A program made the position numbers and the translations under genes. This document shows, in pieces, positions 16,153 through 24,065 of a DNA stretch of 64,000 nucleotides (positions are counted from its first letter, which is position 1; each line of letters starts with the position of its first letter). Origin of the DNA: Oscillospiraceae bacterium. Its GTDB lineage: Bacteria > Bacillota > Clostridia > Oscillospirales > Ruminococcaceae. The DNA is taken from positions 56,370 through 120,369 of the forward strand of contig SVMR01000004.1 in NCBI GenBank assembly GCA_015067315.1. Reading direction: 5' to 3'. Under the pieces are notes generated by a model. It was not told the origin of the DNA. It made no database searches and was given only the letters and a program-made list of their open reading frames with translations.

Positions 16153-16796
16153 TAATGCTTTTTTATAAATCTTTTAAGGAGTTCGGCGTTGTTTCCGATT
16201 GTTTTTCCTAAAAGAAAGAAAAAACTTTTATCTTCCGAAAAGCTGTCTTTCCCCCAAGCCGTGCCGGAAAGGAATTTTTCTCCGGAACCTTCATAAATTT
16301 TATAGGGTTCAAGGACTTCCGAAAGTTCTTTGATTGAGTAAAAATCCTTCTTTTCCCGGAATTTTATATCGGTGAAATTTTTGAGCATGCTCAGAACAAA
16401 TTCGGCGCAGGTGAATGAATTTTTTATCTCCACCCTTATTCCGAAGGGAAAAAGAGCGGCGGAAATCATGTTGTAGATGTATTTTTCCCGTTCCTCAAAC
16501 ATTTCCGCAATATAATTTTCCGCTTCCGAAAAGTCTTTTTTCTTCAACGGAACGGCGCAGATTTTTATTTTTCCGGTTCTTTTTCCGTTTTTGAGCCGAA
16601 GGGGCGATTCCGCAACAAATCCGCCGTAAAAAGGCGCCTTTTTATATTTTCTTGAAAAGGAATAAATCGTTCCGATATCTTCCGAAAACGAAATTCCCGC
16701 GTGATTATACGGAAATCCCGTTACGGCACGGATGAATTTTCCCATTCCGAGGGTCGTTTTTTCAAAAACAACAAAAATATATTTCCGTTCTTCCAT
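16152..16796 (-). CDS. Permuted papain-like (YiiX/NlpC-type) protein
   Basis: This 214-residue protein of uncertain function has no signal peptide. The order His first (FPYNHAGISF, His near 32) and Cys later (NSFTCAEFVLSML, Cys near 129) matches the circularly permuted NlpC/P60 or YaeF/YiiX amidase-like fold. In those families the pair forms a thiol active site on lipid, peptide or wall substrates. The assignment rests on these two motifs only. Its start is 2 bp past the stop of the 97-residue gene upstream, so the two are probably co-transcribed. Confidence 0.6.
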   Translation of the reverse strand: MEERKYIFVVFEKTTLGMGKFIRAVTGFPYNHAGISFSEDIGTIYSFSRKYKKAPFYGGFVAESPLRLKNGKRTGKIKICAVPLKKKDFSEAENYIAEMFEEREKYIYNMISAALFPFGIRVEIKNSFTCAEFVLSMLKNFTDIKFREKKDFYSIKELSEVLEPYKIYEGSGEKFLSGTAWGKDSFSEDKSFFFLLGKTIGNNAELLKRFIKKH

Positions 16797-16798
16797 TT

Positions 16799-17092
16799 TT
16801 AATATCTTTCGGGGTTTTCGTCAACAAATTCCCTGAATTTCGATTCGATCCAGAGGTTCGCTTCCGCAAGTCCTTCCGGCGAAAGGGGAAAATCCCGTTC
16901 AGCAACGTCGTCGGCGTGCTCATAGCTCATAACGGTATAAACCGCCGCATGGATAACGTCCTTTTCGCTGTCCGGGCAATGGCGCCAACGAAAATCCTTT
17001 CTGCTGTCGGTATAAATATTGTTTTCACGGAGCATATCCCATGTGGGTCTGTCGAGTTCAAGCGGCCTTTGCCATTCGCGTTTGTATCCCAT
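16799..17092 (-). CDS. Small conserved-looking protein of unknown function
   Basis: A 97-residue soluble protein, rich in Trp, Arg, Asp and Glu (GYKREWQRPLELDRPTWDML at the N-terminus, SEKDVIHAAVYTVMSYEHADD in the middle). No family is recognised. It has its own good promoter 38 bp upstream and a ribosome site before ATG 17092. It is the first gene of a two-gene unit with the papain-like protein, so a shared role is possible. Confidence 0.72.
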   Translation of the reverse strand: MGYKREWQRPLELDRPTWDMLRENNIYTDSRKDFRWRHCPDSEKDVIHAAVYTVMSYEHADDVAERDFPLSPEGLAEANLWIESKFREFVDENPERY

Positions 17093-17129
17093 TTTTCAGG
17101 TTCCTTTCGGTTTTGTTTTCTGTCATGAA

Positions 17130-17158
17130 ATTATATCACAGAAAAAAAGCTTTTTCAA
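17130..17158 (-). promoter_or_regulatory. Promoter of the 17092/16796 gene pair
   Basis: TTGAAA (17158-17153), a 17-bp spacer and a perfect TATAAT (17135-17130) on the minus strand. Confidence 0.8.
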
Positions 17159-17177
17159 CGGCGCGGAATTTTTGATA

Positions 17178-17206
17178 TTTACAATTATTTGCACTTATGA
17201 TAACAT
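17178..17206 (+). promoter_or_regulatory. Possible promoter of the YwaF-like gene
   Basis: TTTACA, a 17-bp spacer and TAACAT lie about 35 bases upstream of the TTG start. The match is weaker than for other promoters here. Confidence 0.45.
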
Positions 17207-17239
17207 ATCCTTGGATTTTTTACGGAAGGAGAGATTTTT

Positions 17240-17986
17240 TTGTCCGAATTCTGGTACACAAAAACAACCATGAACGAAATTGCGCCGGATTACGTCAATT
17301 TCACTCATTTCAGCCCGATACATCTTTTTCTGACCGCTGTTTTTATCGCAATTATCGCTGCGGCAATGGTTTTTTATAAAAAGCTCGGCGAAAAGGAAAG
17401 GCAGAAATTTCTTTACGCAATGTCCGTCCTTTTGGTTGCGGACGAACTTTTCAAGCATATCTGTTCCGCCGCAACGGGACAATGGGAATGGGAATTCCTT
17501 CCGCTCCATCTTTGCAGCTTCAATATTTTTGTCTGCGTTTATAATTCCTTAAAAAGGGATGACCTTTCTTCGGAGGTTCTTTATGCGACCTGCATTCCCG
17601 GGGCGGCTCTTGCCCTTCTGATGCCCACCTGGACGGATCTTCCTTTCTGGAATTTTATGAGTATCCATTCAAATTCCGTCCACGTTCTTTTGCTTATGTA
17701 TCCGCTTTTGCTTCTTGCGGGCGGATTCCGTCCGGATATAAAGCGGATTCCGAAGGTTTTTCTTGTTCTTCTTTGCGAATGCGTTCCGATTTTCTTCCTC
17801 AACAAGGTTCTTGATACGAACTTTTTCTTCCTCAACGGAACCGCAAACAACCCGGTTCTTGAAATTTTTGAAAAAATTTTTGGCGGGGAATTCTATTTCC
17901 TCGGAATGCCGGTTCTTCTCATTTTCGTCTGGGCGGCGATGTATCTTCCCTGGTATTTCCTCGGAAGAAAAAAAGCAAAAATATAA
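17240..17986 (+). CDS. YwaF-family (TIGR02206) membrane protein
   Basis: An integral membrane protein of 248 residues with about six transmembrane segments. LPLHLCSFNIF near residue 92, the NSVHVLLLMYPLLLL segment and FLNGTANNPVLEIFEK near 195 match the YwaF/TIGR02206 family, whose function is unknown. The start is TTG at 17240, with AAGGAGAG upstream. It is a single gene followed by the large repeat cluster at 18013. Confidence 0.85.
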   Translation: MSEFWYTKTTMNEIAPDYVNFTHFSPIHLFLTAVFIAIIAAAMVFYKKLGEKERQKFLYAMSVLLVADELFKHICSAATGQWEWEFLPLHLCSFNIFVCVYNSLKRDDLSSEVLYATCIPGAALALLMPTWTDLPFWNFMSIHSNSVHVLLLMYPLLLLAGGFRPDIKRIPKVFLVLLCECVPIFFLNKVLDTNFFFLNGTANNPVLEIFEKIFGGEFYFLGMPVLLIFVWAAMYLPWYFLGRKKAKI

Positions 17987-18012
17987 ATTGCGGCATATTA
18001 CCGCTACTTCTT

Positions 18013-18625
18013 ACCTCCCCTTGAAGGGAGGCTAATACCCTCCGGGAATCCTTTTTTTGCGGAACGTCGGGGACGACGTTCCCTACGGTAATGGAGAGAG
18101 GTTCATTGATACAATGTAGGGCGGGGGCTTGCTCCCGCCGTTTTTTAATTATCCGCCCGTTTTGTAATCGGACATGGTTTTCTCTCCCTCAGTCACCTAT
18201 GGTGACAGTTCCCTCGCCAGAGGGAGCTTGCCCTCCGGGTTGCTTGGTAATCCCTCTTTCGTCTTTTCTGCAACAAGTTGCAGAAAATCCACCTTCCCCT
18301 CTGGGAAGGCTGACCCTCCGGGTTTCCTTTTTACGGAACGTCGGGGACGACGTTCCCTACGGTAATGGAAAGAGGTTCATTGATACAATGTAGGGCGGGG
18401 GCTTGCTCCCGCCGTTTTTTAATTATCCGCCCGTTTTGTAATCGGACGGGGTTTTCTCTCCCTCAGTCACCTATGGTGACAGCTCCCTCGTCAGAGGGAG
18501 CTTGCCCTCCGGGTTGCTTGGTAATCCCTCTTTCGTCTTTTCTGCAACAAGTTGCAGAAAATCCACCTTCCCCTCTGGGAAGGCTTGCCCTCCGGGTTTC
18601 CTTCTTGCGCAAGGGAGCCTTTTAT
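18013..18625. repeat. Repeat cluster containing a 274-bp tandem duplication
   Basis: This gene-free stretch is made of palindromic modules. The block starting GGAACGTCGG at 18061 is repeated almost exactly at 18335, giving a 274-bp head-to-tail duplication. Each copy contains GAACGTCG/CGACGTTC, GGCGGG.../...CCCGCC (near 18116 and 18390), GTCACC/GGTGAC, and TTTTCTGCAAC/GTTGCAGAAAA hairpins with GGGAGG-type ends. Open frames crossing it (18091-18393, 18365-18886) only translate the repeat. Confidence 0.88.
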
Positions 18626-18694
18626 TTTTTTCATCAAAAAACCCACAAAAACAATCCGAAAAAGCATAAAAAAACGCCCTCTGTGGGGAAAAAT

Positions 18695-18723
18695 TTGACA
18701 ATTAAGCCATTTTTTAATATAAT
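18695..18723 (+). promoter_or_regulatory. Promoter of the G5/3D protein gene
   Basis: A perfect TTGACA (18695-18700), a 17-bp spacer and a perfect TATAAT (18718-18723) lie directly downstream of the repeat cluster. Confidence 0.9.
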
Positions 18724-18749
18724 AGGGTTTATTGAAAAGGAGGGGCTTT

Positions 18750-19835
18750 ATGCAAAAAGTTGTATCAAAAGCAGAAGTCCTTGTATCAAAACTCCGGCCG
18801 CGCCACCTTATTGCAGCGTTCTTTTTGCTTTTGCTGGCGTTTGTAATGCTTTGGTCCGCATCAAGAATCAAAAAAGTAACCGTTGATATCGACGGCGAAA
18901 AACAAACCGTTGTAACCGCCCTTGCAAGTCCCTACAGAGTTCTTGAGGAACTTGAAATTGAACTTGAACCGGAAGACAGGCTTACCGTAACCGGCTTCGG
19001 CGACGGCGGATTCTTCGGCGAACTTGGCGAAAACGAAGCGGAGATCAAGATACAAAGCGCCGTTGAAGTTGAAATTTCTGCTGATGAATTGAAATATCAT
19101 TTAACCCTTGCGGAAGGAGATACCGTTTCGGATGCCCTTGAAGTTTCCGGTCTTGAAATCCGGGAACACGATTTTTTAAACGTTGAGGAAACGAAAAAAC
19201 TCGAAGAAGGGGACGATATAAAACTCACCCGGGTTGATTATATCATCACCACCGAGGAGGAAACCATTCAAAGAGGCGAAACGATCCGTGGAACTTCACT
19301 TCTCACAAGCAAAAGACCGGTTATAATTTCCTACGGAAAAAACGGAACCCTTCTTAAAACCTATGAACAAAAGGTTGTTGACGGGGTTTATCACGAAAAG
19401 GAACTTGTTTCCGAGGAAGTTCTTAAACAGGCCACAAACGACGTTTATCTTCTTGGCGACGGAAGCGCAATTTCCCCGCTTGATTACGGATTCGAGATTG
19501 TAAACGGAATTCCAACAACTTATGAAAAAGTTTACACAAACGTCCGGGCAACCGGATATTACGCTCCCTACGGAGCGGGAACCGCAACCGGAAGACGCGC
19601 CCAGGTTGGTTACGTTGCGGTCGATCCGAAGATAATCCCCTACGGAACAAAAATGTGGATAGTTGCCCACGGCAACACCGGTTTTGTATATGGCTATGCC
19701 CTTGCGGCGGATACCGGCGGCGCAATGCTCTCCGGAAAAAACTTCGTCGATCTTTATTACGAAACCTATTACGAATGTGTACTGAACGGTCTTCGCCGCG
19801 TTGACGTATATATTCTTGAAACCCCGAAAAAATAA
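18750..19835 (+). CDS. G5 and 3D domain cell-wall protein (YabE/RpfB-like)
   Basis: An exported or membrane-anchored wall protein of 361 residues. An N-terminal membrane segment (about residues 22-42) is followed by two DUF348-like modules (VTVDIDGEKQTVVT and a second around 110-150), and a G5 domain around 165-250 with the Glu-rich strand ITTEEETIQRG. A C-terminal 3D domain (about 265-355) carries its Asp residues in VAVDPKIIPYGT, LAADTGG and VDLYY. This architecture is found in Firmicutes YabE/YocH-like and Rpf-like putative murein hydrolases. The start ATG 18750 follows AAGGAGGGG. Wall-lytic activity is inferred from the family. Confidence 0.9.
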   Translation: MQKVVSKAEVLVSKLRPRHLIAAFFLLLLAFVMLWSASRIKKVTVDIDGEKQTVVTALASPYRVLEELEIELEPEDRLTVTGFGDGGFFGELGENEAEIKIQSAVEVEISADELKYHLTLAEGDTVSDALEVSGLEIREHDFLNVEETKKLEEGDDIKLTRVDYIITTEEETIQRGETIRGTSLLTSKRPVIISYGKNGTLLKTYEQKVVDGVYHEKELVSEEVLKQATNDVYLLGDGSAISPLDYGFEIVNGIPTTYEKVYTNVRATGYYAPYGAGTATGRRAQVGYVAVDPKIIPYGTKMWIVAHGNTGFVYGYALAADTGGAMLSGKNFVDLYYETYYECVLNGLRRVDVYILETPKK

Positions 19836-19838
19836 TTT

Positions 19839-19978
19839 ACCTCCCCTGACAGGGGAGGAGGACCGTTGCCGTACGGCACGGTGGAAGGGTTAAAAACAAT
19901 GCGCAGAAATAAGTTTGTCGGGGATATCCCCCCTCAGTCTCGCTCTGCTCGACAGCTCCCCCTCCGGGGCGCTTATTA
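19839..19978. repeat. Palindromic element upstream of the GNAT gene
   Basis: It opens with a CCTCCCC...GGGGAGG hairpin and the variable hairpin ACCGTTGCCGTACGGCACGGT-type arms (ACCGT with ACGGT, loop side GCCGTACGGC). It continues through GGAAGGG and a core, then ends in CCCCCTCAGTC with a partly decayed right arm. It lies immediately after the G5/3D gene stop. Confidence 0.75.
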
Positions 19979-19999
19979 AAAGAAAGAGGTGCTTTAAAA

Positions 20000-20479
20000 A
20001 TGGTAGAATTAAGACCCATTACCGAAGAAAACTTTGAAGATTGCATAAGCCTTGACGTTCGCGAAGAACAGCAGGATTTCATCGCGGAAAATATGTGCTC
20101 CCTTGCGGAAGCATACGTTGCAATGACTTCCGGACCCGTTGTTCCGATGCCCTACGGCGTTTACGATGCCGAACAGGACAACATGGTCGGCTTCCTTATG
20201 ATCGGTTATGCCGAAGAAGGCGACGAGGACCTTCCGGAACCTTTCTATTGCATCTGGAGAATCATGACCGACGCAAACTGCCAGAAAATGGGTTACGGCA
20301 CCGCCGCGCTTAACGAAGCAATCAAAATCGTAAAGGAAATGCCCCTTGGCGAAGCAAAAAAACTTTGCGCCGCATATTCCCTTGAAAACAGCCGCGCAAA
20401 CAAACTCTTCAAAAAAGCGGGATTTGTTGTGGGCGAAGCAAACGAAGACGGAAACGTTCTTGCCGTTCTCGATATCTGA
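20000..20479 (+). CDS. GNAT family N-acetyltransferase
   Basis: This 159-residue acetyl-CoA-dependent acyltransferase belongs to the GNAT fold. The core motif A is ANCQKMGYGTAALNEAIKIV (about residues 93-112) with the Q/R-x-x-G-x-G/A pyrophosphate loop, followed by AYSLENSRANKLFKKAGF, the usual motif B. The pattern is closest to PaiA/BltD-like polyamine acetyltransferases, but the substrate is not certain. The ribosome site AAAGAGGTG precedes ATG 20000. Its TGA overlaps the next gene's ATG. Confidence 0.9.
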   Translation: MVELRPITEENFEDCISLDVREEQQDFIAENMCSLAEAYVAMTSGPVVPMPYGVYDAEQDNMVGFLMIGYAEEGDEDLPEPFYCIWRIMTDANCQKMGYGTAALNEAIKIVKEMPLGEAKKLCAAYSLENSRANKLFKKAGFVVGEANEDGNVLAVLDI

Positions 20480-20808
20480 TGTTTTGGGTATATATCCTTC
20501 TCTGCGAAGACAATTCCCTTTATACCGGCTTTACTGACGATATAAAGCACCGGATCTATTCCCATTATCACAGGCTTAAATCCGCCGCAAAATATACCAA
20601 AAGCCACAAGGTCTGCGGAATTTCCGCCCTTTGGAAAACCGAAAGCGAAACCGGCGCAAGAAAGCTTGAATACCGGATAAAACAGCTTCCGAAGGCGAAA
20701 AAACTTTTGCTTATTGAAAATCCGGATCGGATATCCGGATTCTTCCCGGAACTTTCGGAATTTGAATTTTTCCCGGAAAGCGACATTGAATTTGAAGACT
20801 GCATATAA
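20479..20808 (+). CDS. GIY-YIG nuclease family protein (YhbQ/UPF0213-like)
   Basis: This 109-residue protein has a single GIY-YIG domain. WVYILLCEDNSLYTGFTDDI is the GIY-YIG motif (here VYI...YTG), followed by the conserved Arg in IKHRIYSH, a Tyr-Thr-Lys segment, and Glu-Tyr-Arg-Ile-Lys with LPKAKKLLLI near residue 74, as in the small YhbQ-like proteins. Those may act in DNA repair, but the cell role is not settled. The start codon overlaps the GNAT stop (ATGATG-type TGATG), so the two are translationally coupled. Confidence 0.9.
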   Translation: MFWVYILLCEDNSLYTGFTDDIKHRIYSHYHRLKSAAKYTKSHKVCGISALWKTESETGARKLEYRIKQLPKAKKLLLIENPDRISGFFPELSEFEFFPESDIEFEDCI

Positions 20809-20812
20809 AAAC

Positions 20813-20840
20813 AAAAAAGCACCCGAAAGGGTGCTTTTTT
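20813..20840. terminator. Bidirectional terminator
   Basis: A perfect stem (AAAAAAGCACCC with GGGTGCTTTTTT) and a GAAA tetraloop lie between the convergent GIY-YIG and membrane-protein genes. Confidence 0.93.
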
Positions 20841-20845
20841 TTATT

Positions 20846-21919
20846 TCAGGCTGAAATTTCATCTCCAAAAATAAATTCAAGTAATTTTTTGCTGAATTTC
20901 CCGGGATTTCTTGCGGTATAAAAAAGAAAACCAGAGAATCCGATAAGTATTGCTCCGAAACAGACAGACATAACAGATAATTCCTCAAGGTCCTCTGTTC
21001 TGTCAAGATTTTCAGGAGAATAATAAACAAAACCGCTTTCATCCGAAATTCCGTAAACAACGTTTGCGTTACGGAAAAAGATTTTTGGCTTATATAAAAC
21101 AGAAAAAACAGTTTCTCCGTCACATTTTTCCATAAGGCGGTTTATATCGGAAATAAAGCGTTCGGATTTGGTACTGTATGCGTATTCCTCATTATCACTG
21201 TAAAGATAAAGATGCTTTGTGGTTTTTTCTTTTATTGTCTCAAAACTGCTGAAAGTAAGTTCTTTCGAAAAAAGTTCAGATTCATCCGGCGGAGAAAGAA
21301 GCGAAGGAAGAAAAATCGGTGCAAAAAGAAGTCCGGTTCCCAATACCAACAGGATAATCATTGCGATACCCTGCTCCTTCGGATTTTTCAGGTTTCCACG
21401 GAAAATATCATCCGGCTTTTCCGGAACGGTTTTTCCGGTTTGTTCAAAATATTTTTCTTTTACGATTTTATAAAATTCTTTCGCCGCGTTTGAATTCGAA
21501 AAATAAGAAACGCTCTTTTTTCCACAGCGGATGACATATTCATCGCCTTTGTTATTGAAACCGGTTACATCAGAATACAGAAACTCCTGCGTTCTTCCCC
21601 AAAAATCCCGGGAATAAAAACCGTTTTCGTCATAAACTATTGAATTAATTGCCATCCAAAAGAAAAATAAAATGAAAAGCGCGAGAAATGCGGCAAGGCT
21701 TACTCCTCCGAAAACTGACCAAATTGCAGAGCTTGCCGCTTCATAACCAAGCATAATCAATACGATTGAATAAAGAAAACAGATCAAAGCAGAAACGGAA
21801 ACGGGATAGCAGCAAATTTCGTTTTCCAAAGCCGTTTTTGCCTTTTTGCGCAAAACCTGAAACAGGAAAATATTCAATACAAGTACAATTCCAAAAGCAA
21901 TGAGCACGGAAATTTTCAC
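20846..21919 (-). CDS. Membrane protein of unknown function
   Basis: A 357-residue protein with about six hydrophobic segments: one at the N-terminus, two around residues 45-90, one near 185-205, and one near 320-340. A cytosolic stretch around 95-165 (NSIVYDENGFYSRDFWGRTQEFLYSDVTGF) resembles the PH-like segment of small bacterial membrane proteins. No named family is assigned with confidence. It overlaps the upstream P-loop kinase gene by 4 bp, ends the secA-trmL-TtcA-kinase series and stops at a shared terminator. Confidence 0.7.
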   Translation of the reverse strand: MKISVLIAFGIVLVLNIFLFQVLRKKAKTALENEICCYPVSVSALICFLYSIVLIMLGYEAASSAIWSVFGGVSLAAFLALFILFFFWMAINSIVYDENGFYSRDFWGRTQEFLYSDVTGFNNKGDEYVIRCGKKSVSYFSNSNAAKEFYKIVKEKYFEQTGKTVPEKPDDIFRGNLKNPKEQGIAMIILLVLGTGLLFAPIFLPSLLSPPDESELFSKELTFSSFETIKEKTTKHLYLYSDNEEYAYSTKSERFISDINRLMEKCDGETVFSVLYKPKIFFRNANVVYGISDESGFVYYSPENLDRTEDLEELSVMSVCFGAILIGFSGFLFYTARNPGKFSKKLLEFIFGDEISA

Positions 21920-22452
21920 AGAATCATCTCCCTGAGCATTTCTTCATCAAAATCTGCCGTTCCGTCGATTTCAATATGCTCTTCGCCGGTCGGTCTTTCA
22001 AAACCGCGCCAGTACATATTGATTTCTTCTTCGGAAACCGGAAGATTGTTCGGTCCGTTTTTGCCTTCTCTTTCGGCAAGACGTTTTTTGAGCACCGGCA
22101 AATCGGTGTTTATCCAGATGAGAACGGGTTCTCCGCCGCAATTTTCCGCATGAGCACGGAAAGCTTCCCTCTGCGCGACCTTGCAAAAAGGCATATCGAC
22201 GGAGCAGGAACGCCCTTCGGCGCAGAAATTGCGGATTTTCGCAAAAATCCTTTCCGTTGCCTGTTTATAAAGAAAATCCCTGTGCTCATCGGAAATAAGA
22301 TCTCCAAGAACGTAAAAATCCGGCCAGAGTTCCTCATCCATAGATATCCTCGGAACGCCGTAAAGTTCGAGTTTTTTTGAAAAAGAGGTTTTTCCGCTTC
22401 CGGAAATTCCGCAGATCATAAAAACTTTCGGCTTCTTTTCCAATTTGAGCAC
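21916..22452 (-). CDS. P-loop kinase-like ATP-binding protein
   Basis: A small cytoplasmic P-loop protein of 178 residues resembling predicted zeta-toxin/AAA_33-type kinases. Walker A is GISGSGKTS near residue 15, an acidic ISMDEE follows near 37, and IWINTDLPVLKKRLAEREG near 113 has the lid-type Arg residues. The substrate is unknown. The start is unclear: GTG 22452 lies only 2 bases after an AAAGG, while TTG at 22443 lies 8 bases after GGCGG and gives a protein 3 residues shorter. A palindromic element lies just upstream. Confidence 0.8.
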   Translation of the reverse strand: MLKLEKKPKVFMICGISGSGKTSFSKKLELYGVPRISMDEELWPDFYVLGDLISDEHRDFLYKQATERIFAKIRNFCAEGRSCSVDMPFCKVAQREAFRAHAENCGGEPVLIWINTDLPVLKKRLAEREGKNGPNNLPVSEEEINMYWRGFERPTGEEHIEIDGTADFDEEMLREMIL

Positions 22453-22462
22453 CGCCTTTCCT

Positions 22463-22613
22463 GAAAAGGCCCCCTTGCCTAAAGGGGGCTGTCACGCCAA
22501 AGGCGTGACTGGGGGATTCTTTTAAAAATTACCGGTATTTTTATGATGAATCCCTCCGTCTTTTTTAACCGCAAGCGGTTAAAAAATCCACCTCCCTTTG
22601 ACAAGGGAGGCAA
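22463..22613. repeat. Palindromic element between the TtcA-like and kinase genes
   Basis: A complete copy of about 150 bp. The outer hairpins are GCCCCCTT...AAGGGGGC and CCTCCCTT...AAGGGAGG. The inner variable hairpins are GTCACGCC/GGCGTGAC (left) and TTTTTTAACCGC/GCGGTTAAAAAA (right). The core between GGGGGATTC and GAATCCCTCC contains an ACCGGT centre. It lies between two genes on the same strand. Confidence 0.88.
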
Positions 22614-22617
22614 TATC

Positions 22618-23376
22618 TTAAATCTTCGCGTATCTTTCCGCGGAATCGTCGCCGGGAAGACCCCATCCGCAGACGTTTCCCCGCTGGATCGCGCCGAGAA
22701 GCTTGTTCGGAAGGCAGTCATATCCCTCTTCGTGCTCAAGACGCTCGATAAGTTTTTTGACGTGCTCGCGTTCCGTATGTTTATCCGCGGGACAGCGGCT
22801 TTTTACTATCGGGAAATGCTCATGGTTCGCAATTTTAACAATTTCGTCCTCGTGGCAATAAATAAGCGGACGGATAACGGTTATTTCCTTCCTCGAAAGC
22901 CAGGTTACCGGAGAAAAACAGCCGATTCTTCCTTCGTCAAAAAGGTTCATCATAAAAGTTTCGACCGCGTCCTCAAAGTTATGACCGAGAGCCATTTTGT
23001 TGCAGCCGTTTTCCTTTGCGACGTCATGGAGAAGTCCCCTTCTCATTCTTGCGCAAAGGGAACAGGGGTTCTTTTCCTTTCTGTCCTCGAAGATAACGTC
23101 TCCGATATGGGTGCGGCGCAAATCGAGTTTAACGCCGATTTTTTCGCAGAATTTTTCAATTTCGGAAAAATCGTTCGGTTCGCCGCCGAATTGGGGGTCA
23201 AGACAAACCGCAACGACTTCGTAATCGATTCCGATAAACCGGCGAAGACCCGCAAGACCCGCAAGCATTGCAACGGAATCCTTTCCGCCGGAAACACCCA
23301 CGGCAATTTTGTCGCCGTTTTCAATCATATTGTAATCTTCAATCGCCTTGCGCATTGCGCCCATAAGTTTCTGCAA
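22618..23376 (-). CDS. TtcA-like PP-loop ATPase (tRNA thiolation family)
   Basis: A cytoplasmic PP-loop protein of the TtcA/TilS superfamily, 252 residues. The PP-loop SGGKDS lies near residue 29, the CxxC motif (CSLCARMRRG) near 104, ALGHNFEDAVETFMMNL near 130, and a C-terminal CPAD near 195. TtcA makes 2-thiocytidine in tRNA with an Fe-S cluster; many Firmicutes homologues are uncharacterised. The reported start is TTG 23376. The only good ribosome site (GGAGG at 23406-23402) lies 25 bases upstream of it, seven bases before an in-frame ATT at 23394, so a non-standard ATT start adding six residues is possible. Palindromic elements flank it on both sides. Confidence 0.87.
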   Translation of the reverse strand: MQKLMGAMRKAIEDYNMIENGDKIAVGVSGGKDSVAMLAGLAGLRRFIGIDYEVVAVCLDPQFGGEPNDFSEIEKFCEKIGVKLDLRRTHIGDVIFEDRKEKNPCSLCARMRRGLLHDVAKENGCNKMALGHNFEDAVETFMMNLFDEGRIGCFSPVTWLSRKEITVIRPLIYCHEDEIVKIANHEHFPIVKSRCPADKHTEREHVKKLIERLEHEEGYDCLPNKLLGAIQRGNVCGWGLPGDDSAERYAKI

Positions 23377-23413
23377 AGTGTTATCGCCGGAAATGGTAAT
23401 TCCTCCTTTAAAA

Positions 23414-23544
23414 GCCCCCCTTGTTAAGGGGGGAGAGCCACGAAGTGGCGGGGGGATTCTTTATAAAATTTCGGTAATTGCGAAAGGAATCCCTCCGTCT
23501 TCGCCGCAAAGCGGCGAATCCACCTCCCTTTAGGCAAGGGAGGC
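23414..23544. repeat. Palindromic element abutting the trmL stop codon
   Basis: A complete copy. The outer hairpins are GCCCCCC...GGGGGG and CCTCCCTT...AAGGGAGG. The inner hairpins are GCCAC/GTGGC (loop GAA) and TTCGCCGC/GCGGCGAA. The core is flanked by GGGGGGATTC and GAATCCCTCC. Its right end touches the trmL TAA (23547-23545) with no spacer, which may mark the insertion point. Confidence 0.88.
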
Positions 23545-24063
23545 TTATATCTGATTTATTCCCGCGTCCGCCCAATCAAAATCCCGGAGTTCGCCTTTGA
23601 ACTGCAAATCCGGATAATCCCATTGGCGCAAAACCTCATAGGCGGCTATGGCAACGGAATTTGAAAGATTAAGGCTACGGAGGGTTGGCTTCATCGGGAT
23701 TCTTACGGCGGTTCCCGGGTTTTCAAAAAGCAGTTTTTCCGGAAGACCCGCGTCTTCCCTTCCGAAGAAGAGATAGCATCCGTCCGGATAGGAAACGTCG
23801 GAATGGCGATGAAGTCCTTTTGTTGTGAAATAATAAAAATCGCCACTGTTTTTCGAGAAAAAATCCCCGAGATTATCGTAAAAAGTTATATCAAGCTTGT
23901 CCCAGTAATCAAGCCCCGCTCTTTTGAGTTTTTTATCGTCGATAACAAAACCCATGGGGCGGATTATATGTAAACGGGCGCCGGTCACGGCGCAGGTTCT
24001 TGCAATATTGCCTGTGTTCTGGGGAATCTGGGGTTCAACAAGAACAAGATTAAGTTCCGCCAT
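23545..24063 (-). CDS. trmL: tRNA (cytidine(34)-2'-O)-methyltransferase TrmL
   Basis: A SPOUT-fold methyltransferase that 2'-O-methylates the wobble base of tRNA-Leu. It has 172 residues. The N-terminal VLVEPQIPQNTGNIARTCAVTGA is the family hallmark. The SAM knot is formed by LFFGREDAGLP near residue 98, IPMKPTLRSLNLSNSVAIAAYE near 123 and the C-terminal helix. It begins 2 bp after the secA stop, so it is co-transcribed with secA. Confidence 0.95.
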   Translation of the reverse strand: MAELNLVLVEPQIPQNTGNIARTCAVTGARLHIIRPMGFVIDDKKLKRAGLDYWDKLDITFYDNLGDFFSKNSGDFYYFTTKGLHRHSDVSYPDGCYLFFGREDAGLPEKLLFENPGTAVRIPMKPTLRSLNLSNSVAIAAYEVLRQWDYPDLQFKGELRDFDWADAGINQI

Positions 24064-24065
24064 TT

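Noticed and set aside
18091..18886. Two open frames of 100-173 codons with near-identical protein sequence
   Set aside because: They translate the tandem palindromic repeats, have no ribosome site, and the second runs into the G5/3D gene in another frame.
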